This document shows, piece after piece, positions 1 to 6,415 of a stretch of DNA of 13,922 nucleotides. Under the pieces are notes generated by a model that was given only the letters and a program-made list of their open reading frames with translations, did no database searches and had not been told where the DNA came from. The number at the start of each line of letters is the position of its first letter. The first letter of the stretch is position 1. Source of the DNA: Oscillospiraceae bacterium (GTDB lineage Bacteria > Bacillota > Clostridia > Oscillospirales > Oscillospiraceae); contig JAFTGG010000084.1 in NCBI GenBank assembly GCA_017458025.1, forward strand, positions 1 through 13,922. The letters run 5' to 3'. The position numbers and the translations under genes were made by a program.

Positions 1-140
1 CAACACACACGGCTAACAGAGCCAGGATTCTTATTTTAATGATAAAAAGTTGTGTAGAGTGGGCAAATGCTTGCGCTACATACCTTTTAACAGAAACCAT
101 TTCCTTTGGTTAACAGAGCCAAAAGTAAAAGTATTCTACT
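1..140. other. Non-coding AT-richer stretch with short direct repeats
   Basis: I see no convincing gene here: reading frames through it lack ribosome sites and family resemblance. It contains two near-identical 14-mers, GGCTAACAGAGCCA at 11-24 and GGTTAACAGAGCCA at 108-121, and a weaker relative at about 87-99. Each 14-mer can itself fold as a 4-bp hairpin. An imperfect stem (53-57 with 76-80, and 63-66 with 71-74) lies between them. The base composition is more AT-rich than the neighbouring genes. Its function is unknown. Confidence 0.4.
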
Positions 141-179
141 TTATAAATCGTCGGCAAAGCCTTTGCCGACAATTTATAA
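141..179. repeat. 19-bp-arm near-perfect palindrome
   Basis: Positions 141-159 pair with 161-179, leaving a single unpaired base (C160) and one mismatch (position 149). The core is GTCGGCAAAG/CTTTGCCGAC with an AT-rich base (TTATAAAT). It lies about 30 nt beyond the stop codon of the minus-strand FNT gene and could act as a second 3' hairpin for that transcript. It has no clean U-tract, so a palindromic intergenic repeat is equally possible. Confidence 0.6.
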
Positions 180-205
180 GCCCATGCCCGCGCGGGCATG
201 GGCTT
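178..205 (-). terminator. Perfect GC-rich palindrome just after the FNT gene; possible terminator or mRNA 3' stabiliser
   Basis: The palindrome AAGCCCATGCCCGC/GCGGGCATGGGCTT is perfect over 14 bp per arm (178-191 with 192-205). It begins 5 nt after the FNT stop codon on the minus strand. The sequence that follows on that strand (ATAAATTG) is AT-rich but not a run of T. I therefore call it a likely 3'-end hairpin rather than a proven intrinsic terminator. It overlaps the base of the adjacent palindrome by 2 nt. Confidence 0.5.
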
Positions 206-210
206 TCGCA

Positions 211-837
211 CTACGCTTTTTTGATAAGCCCCCGCAGCAGCGGGAACGCCACGCCGCCGGCAGCGTTGCCCAGCGTCATGACGAGCAGATATCCGAGCGT
301 TCGGAGACTCCATGCGCCGGCGGCGGAAAAGTAATACATATTGGCGACGCAGTGCTCGAAGCCGCAGAGAATAAACACCGTCACGCCAAAAAAGAGCGCC
401 AAATATTTCCCGAACTCATGCGGGTTATTTTTATAGCCGTCCACCGCGAGGTAGATCAGCATGTTGCAGAACATCGCCAATACAAAGATGCTCAAAAGGC
501 CGTCGCTCAGCTTCGTCGCGCACAGCGCCAGCGCCCGCTCGCGCAGATGCGGCCCGATGCGCGTCAGTTGCTCGAACGCCGCCGTCAGCCACGCGCCCGT
601 CAGATTGCCCAGCCAGATGACCGGCAGCGCCGCCGCGTAGGCGCGGTCCTGCTCAAAGATGTAGCACACCTTGCCCGTAAACAACTGCAATCCCAGCGTG
701 CAGACCGTAAACAGCCCCACCGTAAAGAACAGCGCGCCGAGCACTTTGTCGTCAAGCGACAGAAACACCGTCCCGCCCAGCGCGATGGCGACGCCCGCGA
801 GCACCGCAGAGACAAACACTCCGCCCAGCTTTTTCAT
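211..837 (-). CDS. Short formate/nitrite transporter (FNT) family channel
   Basis: This is a membrane channel of the FocA/NirC type, a family that passes small monovalent anions such as formate, nitrite or hydrosulfide through a pentameric pore in the cytoplasmic membrane. The visible signature is GFEHCVANMYYFS (residues 159-171), with the central pore histidine H162 seen in FNT channels. An LFTG motif (residues 52-55) matches the family's loop after the second helix. About six hydrophobic segments are present. At 208 residues it is shorter than typical FNT proteins (roughly 250-290), mainly at the N-terminus. I chose the start at 837 because AGGGGG (846-851) lies 8 nt upstream; an in-frame ATG at 870 has no ribosome site. 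The ion cannot be told from sequence. It is followed by two palindromes and preceded by the 905-995 inverted-repeat element. Confidence 0.85.
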   Translation of the reverse strand: MKKLGGVFVSAVLAGVAIALGGTVFLSLDDKVLGALFFTVGLFTVCTLGLQLFTGKVCYIFEQDRAYAAALPVIWLGNLTGAWLTAAFEQLTRIGPHLRERALALCATKLSDGLLSIFVLAMFCNMLIYLAVDGYKNNPHEFGKYLALFFGVTVFILCGFEHCVANMYYFSAAGAWSLRTLGYLLVMTLGNAAGGVAFPLLRGLIKKA

Positions 838-904
838 ATCCCGATCCCCCTGCCGTATCTTTTTCTGCATTGTATATACGCGCGCGGATTTTATGAATGC
901 GCTT

Positions 905-995
905 TTTAAGGCAATACCGCATCATTCTGGCGCATGGTCGACGATCATTTATGCAAGCAAGACGCGCGTCATAAGCTGCGCGGTATTGCCTTAAA
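905..995. repeat. 91-bp element bounded by a 16-bp perfect inverted repeat (MITE-like or palindromic repeat)
   Basis: Positions 905-920 (TTTAAGGCAATACCGC) are the exact reverse complement of 980-995, with 59 nt between. The element lies alone in the gap between the FNT gene and the C-S lyase. It has no T-run suitable for a terminator on the minus strand and no obvious target-site duplication. Candidate identities are a miniature inverted-repeat element, a dispersed palindromic repeat, or a structured intergenic RNA. I cannot count copies from one window. Confidence 0.6.
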
Positions 996-1032
996 CCAAA
1001 TCGCGCTTCGGACCGCGCATCTGTCAGCAATT

Positions 1033-2223
1033 TCAGACGGCGCCCTGTCCGGCCGCCCGCCCGATGCGCCGGATCGCCTCGCGCAGCACGCCGCGCGGGC
1101 AGGCAAAGTTGAGACGCATAAAGCCCTCGCCGCCGCTGCCGAACATCACGCCGCCGTCGAGCCACAGGCCCGCCCGCTCCAAAAACAGCTTGTCCAGCTC
1201 CGCATCGTCCAGCGAAAGCGCGCCGCAGTCGAGCCACGCGAGATAGGTGCCCTCCACCGGCAGCGCGCGGACCGGCGCGCCGTCGGGAAACGCCGCGTAC
1301 AGCAGCTCACGGCTGCCCCGCAGATAGTCCAGCAATCCGTCCAGCCACGCTTCTCCGTCGCGGTACGCCGCGCTCGCCGCGGCGAGCGACATCAGATTTA
1401 CGCTCGCCTGACCCATGCCGGAAAACGCGCGTTCAAGTCCGCGGCGCAATTCGCCGTTGGGAACGATCAAATGCGCGATAGGCAGTCCGGCAAGATTGAA
1501 GGTCTTCGTCGGCGCCATGCAGACGACCGTCCGCGCCGCCAGCTCCTCCGAAAGCGCCGTCATCGGCGTATGCCGGTGCGGCGGATAGACAAGGTCGGCG
1601 TGGATCTCGTCGGAGATAATCCACAGGCCGTGGGTTTGGCAGATACGCCCAAGCTCGGCAAGCTCCGCGCGTTCCCACACGCGCCCGACCGGATTGTGCG
1701 GCGAGCAAAAGAGGATCGCCTTGCAGCGCTTCGCCTTCTCGTCGATATCCGCGTAGTCAAGCGTATAGCGCCCGCCGTCCTCGCGCAGCCGGCTGACGAC
1801 AACCTCGCGTCCCAGCCGACGAATGATGCGCGCGAACGGGTAGTACACCGGCTCGCAGAGCAGCACGCCGTCGCCCGGCTCCGTCAGCGCGAAAAGCGCC
1901 GCCGAGACGCCGGAGAGGACGTTCGGAACGACCTCGTACCAATCCGCTTCCGTGCGCCAATCCATACGCCTTTGATACCACGCGCGCAGCAGCTCCCGAT
2001 AGCCTCCGCCGGCCTCCGTATAGCCCAAGATCGTCTGCTCCGCCGCCCGCGCCAGCGCTTCGCGCACGGCGGGCGGAGAGGGAAAATCCATATCCGCGAC
2101 CCACATCGGGATCGTGTCCGCGCGCGCTCCCGCCGGAAACGCGCCGTATTTGATCGAGCCGGTGCCGGCGCGGTCGTGCACGGCGTCAAAGAACGCCGCG
2201 TCGAAGCTCTGTTTCGTCTCCAT
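1033..2223 (-). CDS. patB: MalY/PatB family cystathionine beta-lyase / C-S lyase (PLP-dependent)
   Basis: This is a fold-type I PLP enzyme of the MalY/PatB group. The family cleaves the C-S bond of cystathionine, cysteine or related S-conjugates, giving a thiol, pyruvate and ammonia in the cytoplasm. The 396-residue length is normal. Diagnostic features are the N-terminal MWVADMDF (40-47), SPHNPVGRVW (174-183), the PLP-contacting ISDEIHADL (203-211), and the Schiff-base lysine K240 in APTKTFNLAGL. AGGAGG lies about 6 nt upstream of the ATG, which itself lies about 48 nt downstream of a strong promoter. It is divergent from the Fur-family operon, so the two may share regulation. The exact substrate is not settled by sequence, since the family includes cystathionine lyases, cysteine desulfhydrases and MalY-like regulators. 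I use patB as the family symbol only. Confidence 0.88.
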   Translation of the reverse strand: METKQSFDAAFFDAVHDRAGTGSIKYGAFPAGARADTIPMWVADMDFPSPPAVREALARAAEQTILGYTEAGGGYRELLRAWYQRRMDWRTEADWYEVVPNVLSGVSAALFALTEPGDGVLLCEPVYYPFARIIRRLGREVVVSRLREDGGRYTLDYADIDEKAKRCKAILFCSPHNPVGRVWERAELAELGRICQTHGLWIISDEIHADLVYPPHRHTPMTALSEELAARTVVCMAPTKTFNLAGLPIAHLIVPNGELRRGLERAFSGMGQASVNLMSLAAASAAYRDGEAWLDGLLDYLRGSRELLYAAFPDGAPVRALPVEGTYLAWLDCGALSLDDAELDKLFLERAGLWLDGGVMFGSGGEGFMRLNFACPRGVLREAIRRIGRAAGQGAV

Positions 2224-2270
2224 CGCTCTCCTCCTGTCGCCGGACGCATCGGAGCGCAGCCGGCAATGCT

Positions 2271-2299
2271 ATTGTACGCCTCGCGGCCCTGCCCGTCAA
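2271..2299 (-). promoter_or_regulatory. Sigma-A-type promoter of the C-S lyase gene
   Basis: Read on the minus strand, TTGACG (2294-2299) and TACAAT (2271-2276) are separated by exactly 17 nt. Each is one mismatch from consensus. Transcription would start near 2264, giving a leader of about 40 nt that contains the AGGAGG site. Its -35 box lies 14 nt from the -35 box of the divergent regulator promoter. Confidence 0.75.
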
Positions 2300-2309
2300 T
2301 AGCCCTCCG

Positions 2310-2342
2310 GCACTTGACAGCCGCCGCCGCAAGTGCTATCTT
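2310..2342 (+). promoter_or_regulatory. Promoter of the Fur-family operon with overlapping inverted repeat (candidate operator)
   Basis: A consensus TTGACA (2314-2319) and TATCTT (2337-2342) are spaced by 17 nt. An inverted repeat, GCACTTG (2310-2316) and CAAGTGC (2330-2336), overlaps the -35 box and ends directly at the -10 box. That is where a repressor would block polymerase. The promoter assignment is good. The operator role, and binding by the adjacent regulator, are inference, because the repeat does not look like a classical AT-rich 7-1-7 Fur box. Confidence 0.65.
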
Positions 2343-2371
2343 GATTTGCGAACGAATTGCAAGTTGGGGAG

Positions 2372-2773
2372 ATGAGCTCGTTGTCCAAATACATGACGCG
2401 GCAGCGCAAGGCGCTGCTCGATTATTTGAGCGCGCACGCGGACGAGGCGCTCTCCGCGCAGGAGATCGCCGCGGCGCTGGAGCGCGAGGGCGTGAGCCTG
2501 AGCGCGGTGTACCGCAACCTCGGCGGGCTGGAAGCCGAGGGCAAGCTGCGGCGCGCGAGCAAGGGAAGCGCCCGCGAGGTCTATTACCAATACACGGACG
2601 CCGACGCCTGCAAAGGCAGCCTGCATTTGCAGTGCAAGAAATGCGGCCGCACGTTCCACATGGATTCGAGCGGCGCGGAGCAACTGCTCGGCGTGGTGGA
2701 AAAGGCCGAGGGCTTCGCCGTGGACAAGGCCGACATGGTGCTCTACGGCGTGTGCGAAATTTGCCAGGATTGA
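2372..2773 (+). CDS. Fur-family metal-dependent transcriptional regulator
   Basis: This is a small DNA-binding repressor of the Fur/Zur/PerR superfamily. The winged helix covers about residues 27-62, with the recognition-helix pattern SLSAVYRNLGGLEAEGKL. The C-terminal half carries the two structural zinc pairs, C88-KK-C91 and C128-EI-C131, and H85 before the first pair. The usual histidine cluster (HHDH-like) is absent, with C80 and KGSLH in its place, so the sensed metal or signal is unclear. The start is uncertain. ATG 2372 directly abuts GGGGAG (2366-2371), TTG 2381 has ideal spacing from it, and TTG 2357 and ATG 2393 are also in frame. The protein is 133 residues from 2372. It is the first gene of an operon with a DNA glycosylase and a MATE exporter, and is divergent from the C-S lyase. 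Confidence 0.88.
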   Translation: MSSLSKYMTRQRKALLDYLSAHADEALSAQEIAAALEREGVSLSAVYRNLGGLEAEGKLRRASKGSAREVYYQYTDADACKGSLHLQCKKCGRTFHMDSSGAEQLLGVVEKAEGFAVDKADMVLYGVCEICQD

Positions 2774-2784
2774 GGAAAAGCATT

Positions 2785-3285
2785 ATGCAAAAAGCCCCGC
2801 AAACGCACCCGTTCCCGCCGCTCTATAACGAGCGCTCCCGCGTGCTGATCCTCGGCTCGTTCCCGTCGGTCAAGTCGCGCGAGCAGCAGTTCTTCTACGG
2901 CCACCCGCAAAACCGCTTCTGGCGCGTGCTGTCCGCGCTGTTCGGCGGGGACGTGCCGCAGACCGTTGAGGAGAAGAAGGCCCTCGTGCTGCACAGCCGC
3001 CTCGCGCTGTGGGATACCATCGCGTCATGCGAAATCGCCGGCTCGTCGGACGCGAGCATCACGAACGTCGTCGCGAACGACCTGCGTCCCATTTTGGCGG
3101 GCGCGGATATCCGCGCCATCTTCTGCAACGGCGGCACGTCGTACAAATGGTACAACAAATTATTGCGCGGGCCATTGGGCCGCGAGGCGTCGCTGCTGCC
3201 GTCGACCAGCCCCGCCAACGCGCAGTGGACGTTCGAGCGGCTTACAAACGCGTGGAGCGCCGCAATTTTACCCTATCTGGAGTAG
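2785..3285 (+). CDS. Hypoxanthine-DNA (deoxyinosine) glycosylase, uracil-DNA glycosylase superfamily
   Basis: This is a base-excision repair enzyme of the UDG superfamily (family 6, HDG). It is expected to remove hypoxanthine, the product of adenine deamination, from DNA. The protein has 166 residues, typical for the family. The N-terminal motif LGSFPSVKSREQQFFYGHPQ (23-42) and the following NRFW are characteristic, and LPSTSPAN (138-145) supplies the C-terminal active-site motif. GAGG (2772-2775), overlapping the stop codon of the Fur-family gene, is the ribosome site 9 nt before the ATG. The gene is therefore almost certainly co-transcribed and translationally close-coupled. A repair gene between a metal or stress regulator and a drug exporter hints at a stress-response operon, which is inference. 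Confidence 0.88.
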   Translation: MQKAPQTHPFPPLYNERSRVLILGSFPSVKSREQQFFYGHPQNRFWRVLSALFGGDVPQTVEEKKALVLHSRLALWDTIASCEIAGSSDASITNVVANDLRPILAGADIRAIFCNGGTSYKWYNKLLRGPLGREASLLPSTSPANAQWTFERLTNAWSAAILPYLE

Positions 3286-3291
3286 AGCGAC

Positions 3292-4665
3292 ATGGAAAAC
3301 CAAGCGCCCGCCGCGGCGGGCAAAAGAGAGATACGCTTTTCAAACCGCGAGCTGACCGCGCTCATCGCGCCGCTGATCGCGGAACAGTTTCTGGCGATCC
3401 TTGTCGGGCTCGCGGACTCGCTGATGGTCGCGACCGTCGGCGACGCGGCGATCTCGGCGGTATCGCTGGTAGACTCGATCAGCAACTTGATGATCTACGT
3501 CTTCTCCGCTATGGCGGCGGGCGGCGCGGCGGTGGCGGGACAGTACATCGGCCGCCGCGAGCGGGACAACGCCAACTCCGCCGGACAGCACCTCATCGTG
3601 CTGCTGGGCGCGGCGTCGCTGTTCTTTATCGCCCTGCTCTACGCGTTTAAAACCGCCGTGCTGACCACCGTGTTCGGGCAAATCGACGCGGACGTCATGG
3701 CGGCGACGGACAAGTATTACACCATCGTCATGGCGTCCATTCCCGGCATCGCGCTCTACAATGGCGGCGCGGCGATCTTCCGCACGATGGAACGCAGCGA
3801 CGTGTCGCTCAAGGTGTCGCTGCTGATGAACGCCATCAATGTCGGTGGCAACGCGCTGCTCATCTTCCACTATCACATGGACGTCGCGGGCGTCGCGATC
3901 CCGACGCTCGTCTCGCGCACGGTGGCGGCGGCCGTCATCCTCGCGCTGCTGTTCAACGACTCTCTGCCGCTGCACCTTTCAAACGTACGCGCGTTCCGCC
4001 CTAACGCGCGCCTGCTCAAAAATATCCTCTACATCAGTATCCCCAGCGGCGTCGAGAACGGCATGTTCCAGTTGGGGCGGCTCATGCTCTTCAGCCTCAT
4101 TTCCACCTTCGGCACGGCGTCCATCGTCGCGAACGCCATCGGGAACACGCTCGGCAACTTCCACTGCTTCGCCGGACAGGGGCTGAACCTCGGCATGACG
4201 ACGGTCGTCAGCCAATGCGTCGGCGCGGGCGACTTTGACGGCGCGCGGTATCACATGCGAAAGCTTCTCAAGGCGGCGTATGCGTTGATGGCGGCGGTGA
4301 ACCTCGCGATCATCGCGCTGCTGCCGGCGATCATGCGCGTCTACGACGTCTCGCCCGAGGGCGAGCGCCTCGCGGTCATCGTGTCGCTGATCCACGGCGT
4401 CGCGGCGATCTTCCTGTGGGTCCCCTCGTTCTCGTTCCCGACGTTTCTCCGCGCCGCGGGCGACGCGCGCTTTACGATGTTCGCCAGCATGCTTTCGATG
4501 TGGCTCTGCCGCGTGATGTTTGCGTACATCTTCGGCAAGTTCATGGGCTACGGCGTCGTGGGCGTTTGGGTCGCGCACGCGATCCTCGATTGGACGGTGC
4601 GCAGCATAGTGTTTTTCCTGCGCTACCGCGGCGGAAGGTGGACGACCAAGGCGATTGCCGCCTGA
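3292..4665 (+). CDS. MATE family multidrug/Na+ efflux transporter
   Basis: This is a 457-residue polytopic membrane protein of the MATE (NorM/DinF-like) family, which exports cationic drugs, metabolites or toxins using Na+ or H+ gradients. The opening segment after about residue 25 (ALIAPLIAEQFLAILVG, then GLADSLMVATVGDAAI) is the typical MATE helix-1/loop pattern. About twelve hydrophobic helices follow in two halves, each beginning with a similar pattern (second half near ISIPSGVENGMFQLGRLM). GGAG lies 9 nt before the ATG, and only 6 nt separate this gene from the glycosylase stop, so it is the last gene of the Fur-family operon. The bidirectional terminator begins a few bases after its stop. 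The substrate cannot be inferred. Confidence 0.9.
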   Translation: MENQAPAAAGKREIRFSNRELTALIAPLIAEQFLAILVGLADSLMVATVGDAAISAVSLVDSISNLMIYVFSAMAAGGAAVAGQYIGRRERDNANSAGQHLIVLLGAASLFFIALLYAFKTAVLTTVFGQIDADVMAATDKYYTIVMASIPGIALYNGGAAIFRTMERSDVSLKVSLLMNAINVGGNALLIFHYHMDVAGVAIPTLVSRTVAAAVILALLFNDSLPLHLSNVRAFRPNARLLKNILYISIPSGVENGMFQLGRLMLFSLISTFGTASIVANAIGNTLGNFHCFAGQGLNLGMTTVVSQCVGAGDFDGARYHMRKLLKAAYALMAAVNLAIIALLPAIMRVYDVSPEGERLAVIVSLIHGVAAIFLWVPSFSFPTFLRAAGDARFTMFASMLSMWLCRVMFAYIFGKFMGYGVVGVWVAHAILDWTVRSIVFFLRYRGGRWTTKAIAA

Positions 4666-4670
4666 CCGTC

Positions 4671-4717
4671 AAAAAAGCGGCGGACCCCGGTACTTTAACC
4701 GGGGTCCGCCCTTTTTT
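4671..4717. terminator. Bidirectional intrinsic terminator between convergent MATE and pepD genes
   Basis: A perfect 13-bp stem (4679-4691 with 4698-4710, GGCGGACCCCGGT/ACCGGGGTCCGCC) has a 6-nt loop. It is followed on the plus strand by T6 (4712-4717). A6 (4671-4676) gives a T6 run on the minus strand. It therefore fits rho-independent termination in both directions, serving the MATE operon (plus) and pepD (minus). Confidence 0.92.
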
Positions 4718-4729
4718 ACGGCGCGCCGT

Positions 4730-6178
4730 TCACTTACTCCGGCGCAGGATCTCGCAGACCAACGCGTAGACCCGCGCGGTCGACGCCACGTCGAGGCGCT
4801 CGCGCACGGAGTGGATATCCTTGAGGTCGGGGCCGAGCGAGAGCGCGTCCAGCCCGGGGATCTTGGAGATGAACAGGCCGCACTCGAGGCCGCCGTGGGT
4901 CGCGTCAATGCGCGCGTCCCTGCCGTTTAGGTCGCGATAGGCGCCCTGTACCAGCTCGCGGAACGCGGAGTCCTTGCGATACTGCCAATTCGGATAGTCG
5001 CCGCGCTCGCTGACGCTGCCGCCGGCGTACTCCACGACGGAGCGCAGCTTGCGGCGCAGCATCTCCTTCTGCGAGGCGATGCTCGAACGGACGGAGTAGG
5101 TGAAGTGCAGCCCGTCCGGCTGCATGGCGATCATACCGAGGTTGAGCGAGGTCTGGACAAGGCCCGGAAAATCGAGGCTCATCTCCTGCACGCCCTGCGG
5201 AAGCGCAAAGAGCACATGGAGCGTCCGCTCCGTCGTCTCCGCGTCCAGCGCCGCGCTCAGCTCCGCATGCGCGGCGGTCAGCGTCAGACCGGGGTCGCCG
5301 ATGGCGTACTCGTTTTGCAGCGTCGCTTCAAAGCCGCGGATAAACGCCTCAAACGCCTCCGCGCGCGCGGCGGGAACGGCGACCTGCGCCGTGCAGTCGC
5401 GGCTGATGACGTTGTCCGCCTCGCCGCCGCGGATATCCGCGACGCGAAGGCCAGGGACCGCCTCCATCGCCATGTACAGCGTACGGCCCATCAGATAGTT
5501 GGCGCTGCCGCGGCCCTTGTCGATCTCCACGCCGGAGTGTCCGCCAAGTAAGCCGGAAATCGTCACGCTGTAGCCGGTCTCGCCCGAGAGCGGCTTCTGC
5601 GTACCGGGCATAACGCTGTCCATACGGACGCCGCCCGCGCAGGAGACCGTAAACACGCCCTCCTCCTCGGAGTCGATGTTCAGCAGGCGTTTTGCCTTGA
5701 GGTCGGAACAGTCGAGCGCGACCGCGCCGTCCATGCCGACCTCCTCGTCCACGGTAAATACCGCCTCGATGGGCGGGTGCGGCAGCGCGTCGTCCGCGAG
5801 GATCGCCATGACCATCGCGACGGCGATGCCGTCGTCGCCGCCGAGCGAGGTTTTCTCCGCCCAGACGGTCTTTCCGTCGGTACGGACGTCGAGACCCTCT
5901 TTCGCCATGTCCTTCGCGCAATCGTCGGTCTTGGCGCAAACCATATCAATGTGCCCCTGCAGAATGATCGGCTCCGCCGACTCGTAACCCGCCGAGCCGT
6001 CCTTCCAGATGACGACGTTGTTCACCTCGTCCTGGCGGTACCTGAGCCCGTGCTCTTTCGCAAATGCGACGCACAGGTCGCTGATCTGCTTCGTGTTGCC
6101 GCTGCCGTGCGGCACGGAGCACAGCTGCTCAAAATAGGAAAATACGTTGTTCGGTTCCAGATTCGATAAAACTCCCAT
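4730..6178 (-). CDS. pepD: Aminoacyl-histidine dipeptidase / cytosol non-specific dipeptidase (M20 family)
   Basis: This is a zinc dipeptidase of the PepD (M20C-type) group. It hydrolyses Xaa-His and many other unblocked dipeptides in the cytoplasm and so supplies amino acids from peptides. The 482-residue length fits. Metal-ligand and catalytic motifs are ILQGHIDMV (72-80, with H76 and D78), GGDDG (113-117), VDEEVGMDGA with the catalytic glutamate pair (143-152), NIDSEEEG (167-174), and THGGLECG near the C-terminus. I start it at 6178 because AGGAGG (6183-6188) lies 4 nt upstream. An in-frame ATG at 6244 would add 22 residues encoded by a palindrome and lacks a ribosome site. The gene lies downstream of the ABC importer operon on the same strand, but 237 nt and several hairpins separate them. 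Peptide use and peptide import might be linked, but nothing in the sequence proves that. Confidence 0.93.
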   Translation of the reverse strand: MGVLSNLEPNNVFSYFEQLCSVPHGSGNTKQISDLCVAFAKEHGLRYRQDEVNNVVIWKDGSAGYESAEPIILQGHIDMVCAKTDDCAKDMAKEGLDVRTDGKTVWAEKTSLGGDDGIAVAMVMAILADDALPHPPIEAVFTVDEEVGMDGAVALDCSDLKAKRLLNIDSEEEGVFTVSCAGGVRMDSVMPGTQKPLSGETGYSVTISGLLGGHSGVEIDKGRGSANYLMGRTLYMAMEAVPGLRVADIRGGEADNVISRDCTAQVAVPAARAEAFEAFIRGFEATLQNEYAIGDPGLTLTAAHAELSAALDAETTERTLHVLFALPQGVQEMSLDFPGLVQTSLNLGMIAMQPDGLHFTYSVRSSIASQKEMLRRKLRSVVEYAGGSVSERGDYPNWQYRKDSAFRELVQGAYRDLNGRDARIDATHGGLECGLFISKIPGLDALSLGPDLKDIHSVRERLDVASTARVYALVCEILRRSK

Positions 6179-6196
6179 ACTTCCTCCTGCCGATGA

Positions 6197-6220
6197 CAGC
6201 CCATGCGTCCGCATGGGCTG
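6197..6220 (-). repeat. Palindrome in the pepD leader
   Basis: CAGCCCATGCG (6197-6207) pairs perfectly with CGCATGGGCTG (6210-6220) around a 2-nt centre. It ends 8 nt upstream of the pepD ribosome site on the minus strand, so it would form a hairpin in the pepD leader. The outer arm GCCCATGC/GCATGGGC is the same as in the palindrome at 178-205. That suggests a repeated palindromic word in this genome. Confidence 0.6.
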
Positions 6221-6260
6221 GCTGTTGTTGATACTGAACTTCATTTAAAAAGATTCCATT

Positions 6261-6403
6261 GAAGGCGCCTTGTTATCGCGCCGAAGGCGCGCATGATAAC
6301 TATTCTGCAATGAAAACAAGACATTTTCATTGCAGACGGCTGCGTCAGCAACCGTCTGCCGCCGGCGGCGGCATCTATCAAATAAAAAGCATAGGCTTTT
6401 TAT
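6261..6403. repeat. Cluster of four hairpin-forming palindromes in an intergenic region
   Basis: The gap between the importer's last gene and pepD holds four separate palindromes. GTTATC.GCGCC/GGCGC.GATAAC spans 6272-6300, with a 4-nt bulge. CTGCAATGAAAA/TTTTCATTGCAG is 6305-6316 with 6324-6335. CAGACGGCTGC/GCAACCGTCTG, with one mismatch, is 6333-6343 with 6348-6358. ATAAAAAGC/GCTTTTTAT is 6382-6390 with 6395-6403. The last is nearest the stop of the minus-strand importer operon and could help end its transcript. The rest resemble stacked intergenic palindromic repeats. I see no convincing coding sequence or well-formed promoter for pepD here. Confidence 0.65.
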
Positions 6404-6415
6404 CCGATCGTAGTA

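Noticed and set aside
905..995. Intrinsic terminator for the C-S lyase gene
   Set aside because: A 59-nt loop and A-rich rather than T-rich sequence after the stem on the minus strand do not fit.
934..3285. Very long plus-strand frame covering the C-S lyase region and the glycosylase
   Set aside because: Its first part is an antisense shadow of the lyase gene, rich in Arg, Ala and Gln. Only the last 166 codons, from ATG 2785, resemble a known family.
6179..6244. A 22-residue N-terminal extension of the dipeptidase from an ATG at 6244
   Set aside because: It has no ribosome site and is encoded across a palindrome. The ATG at 6178 has AGGAGG at ideal distance and begins the family's normal N-terminus.
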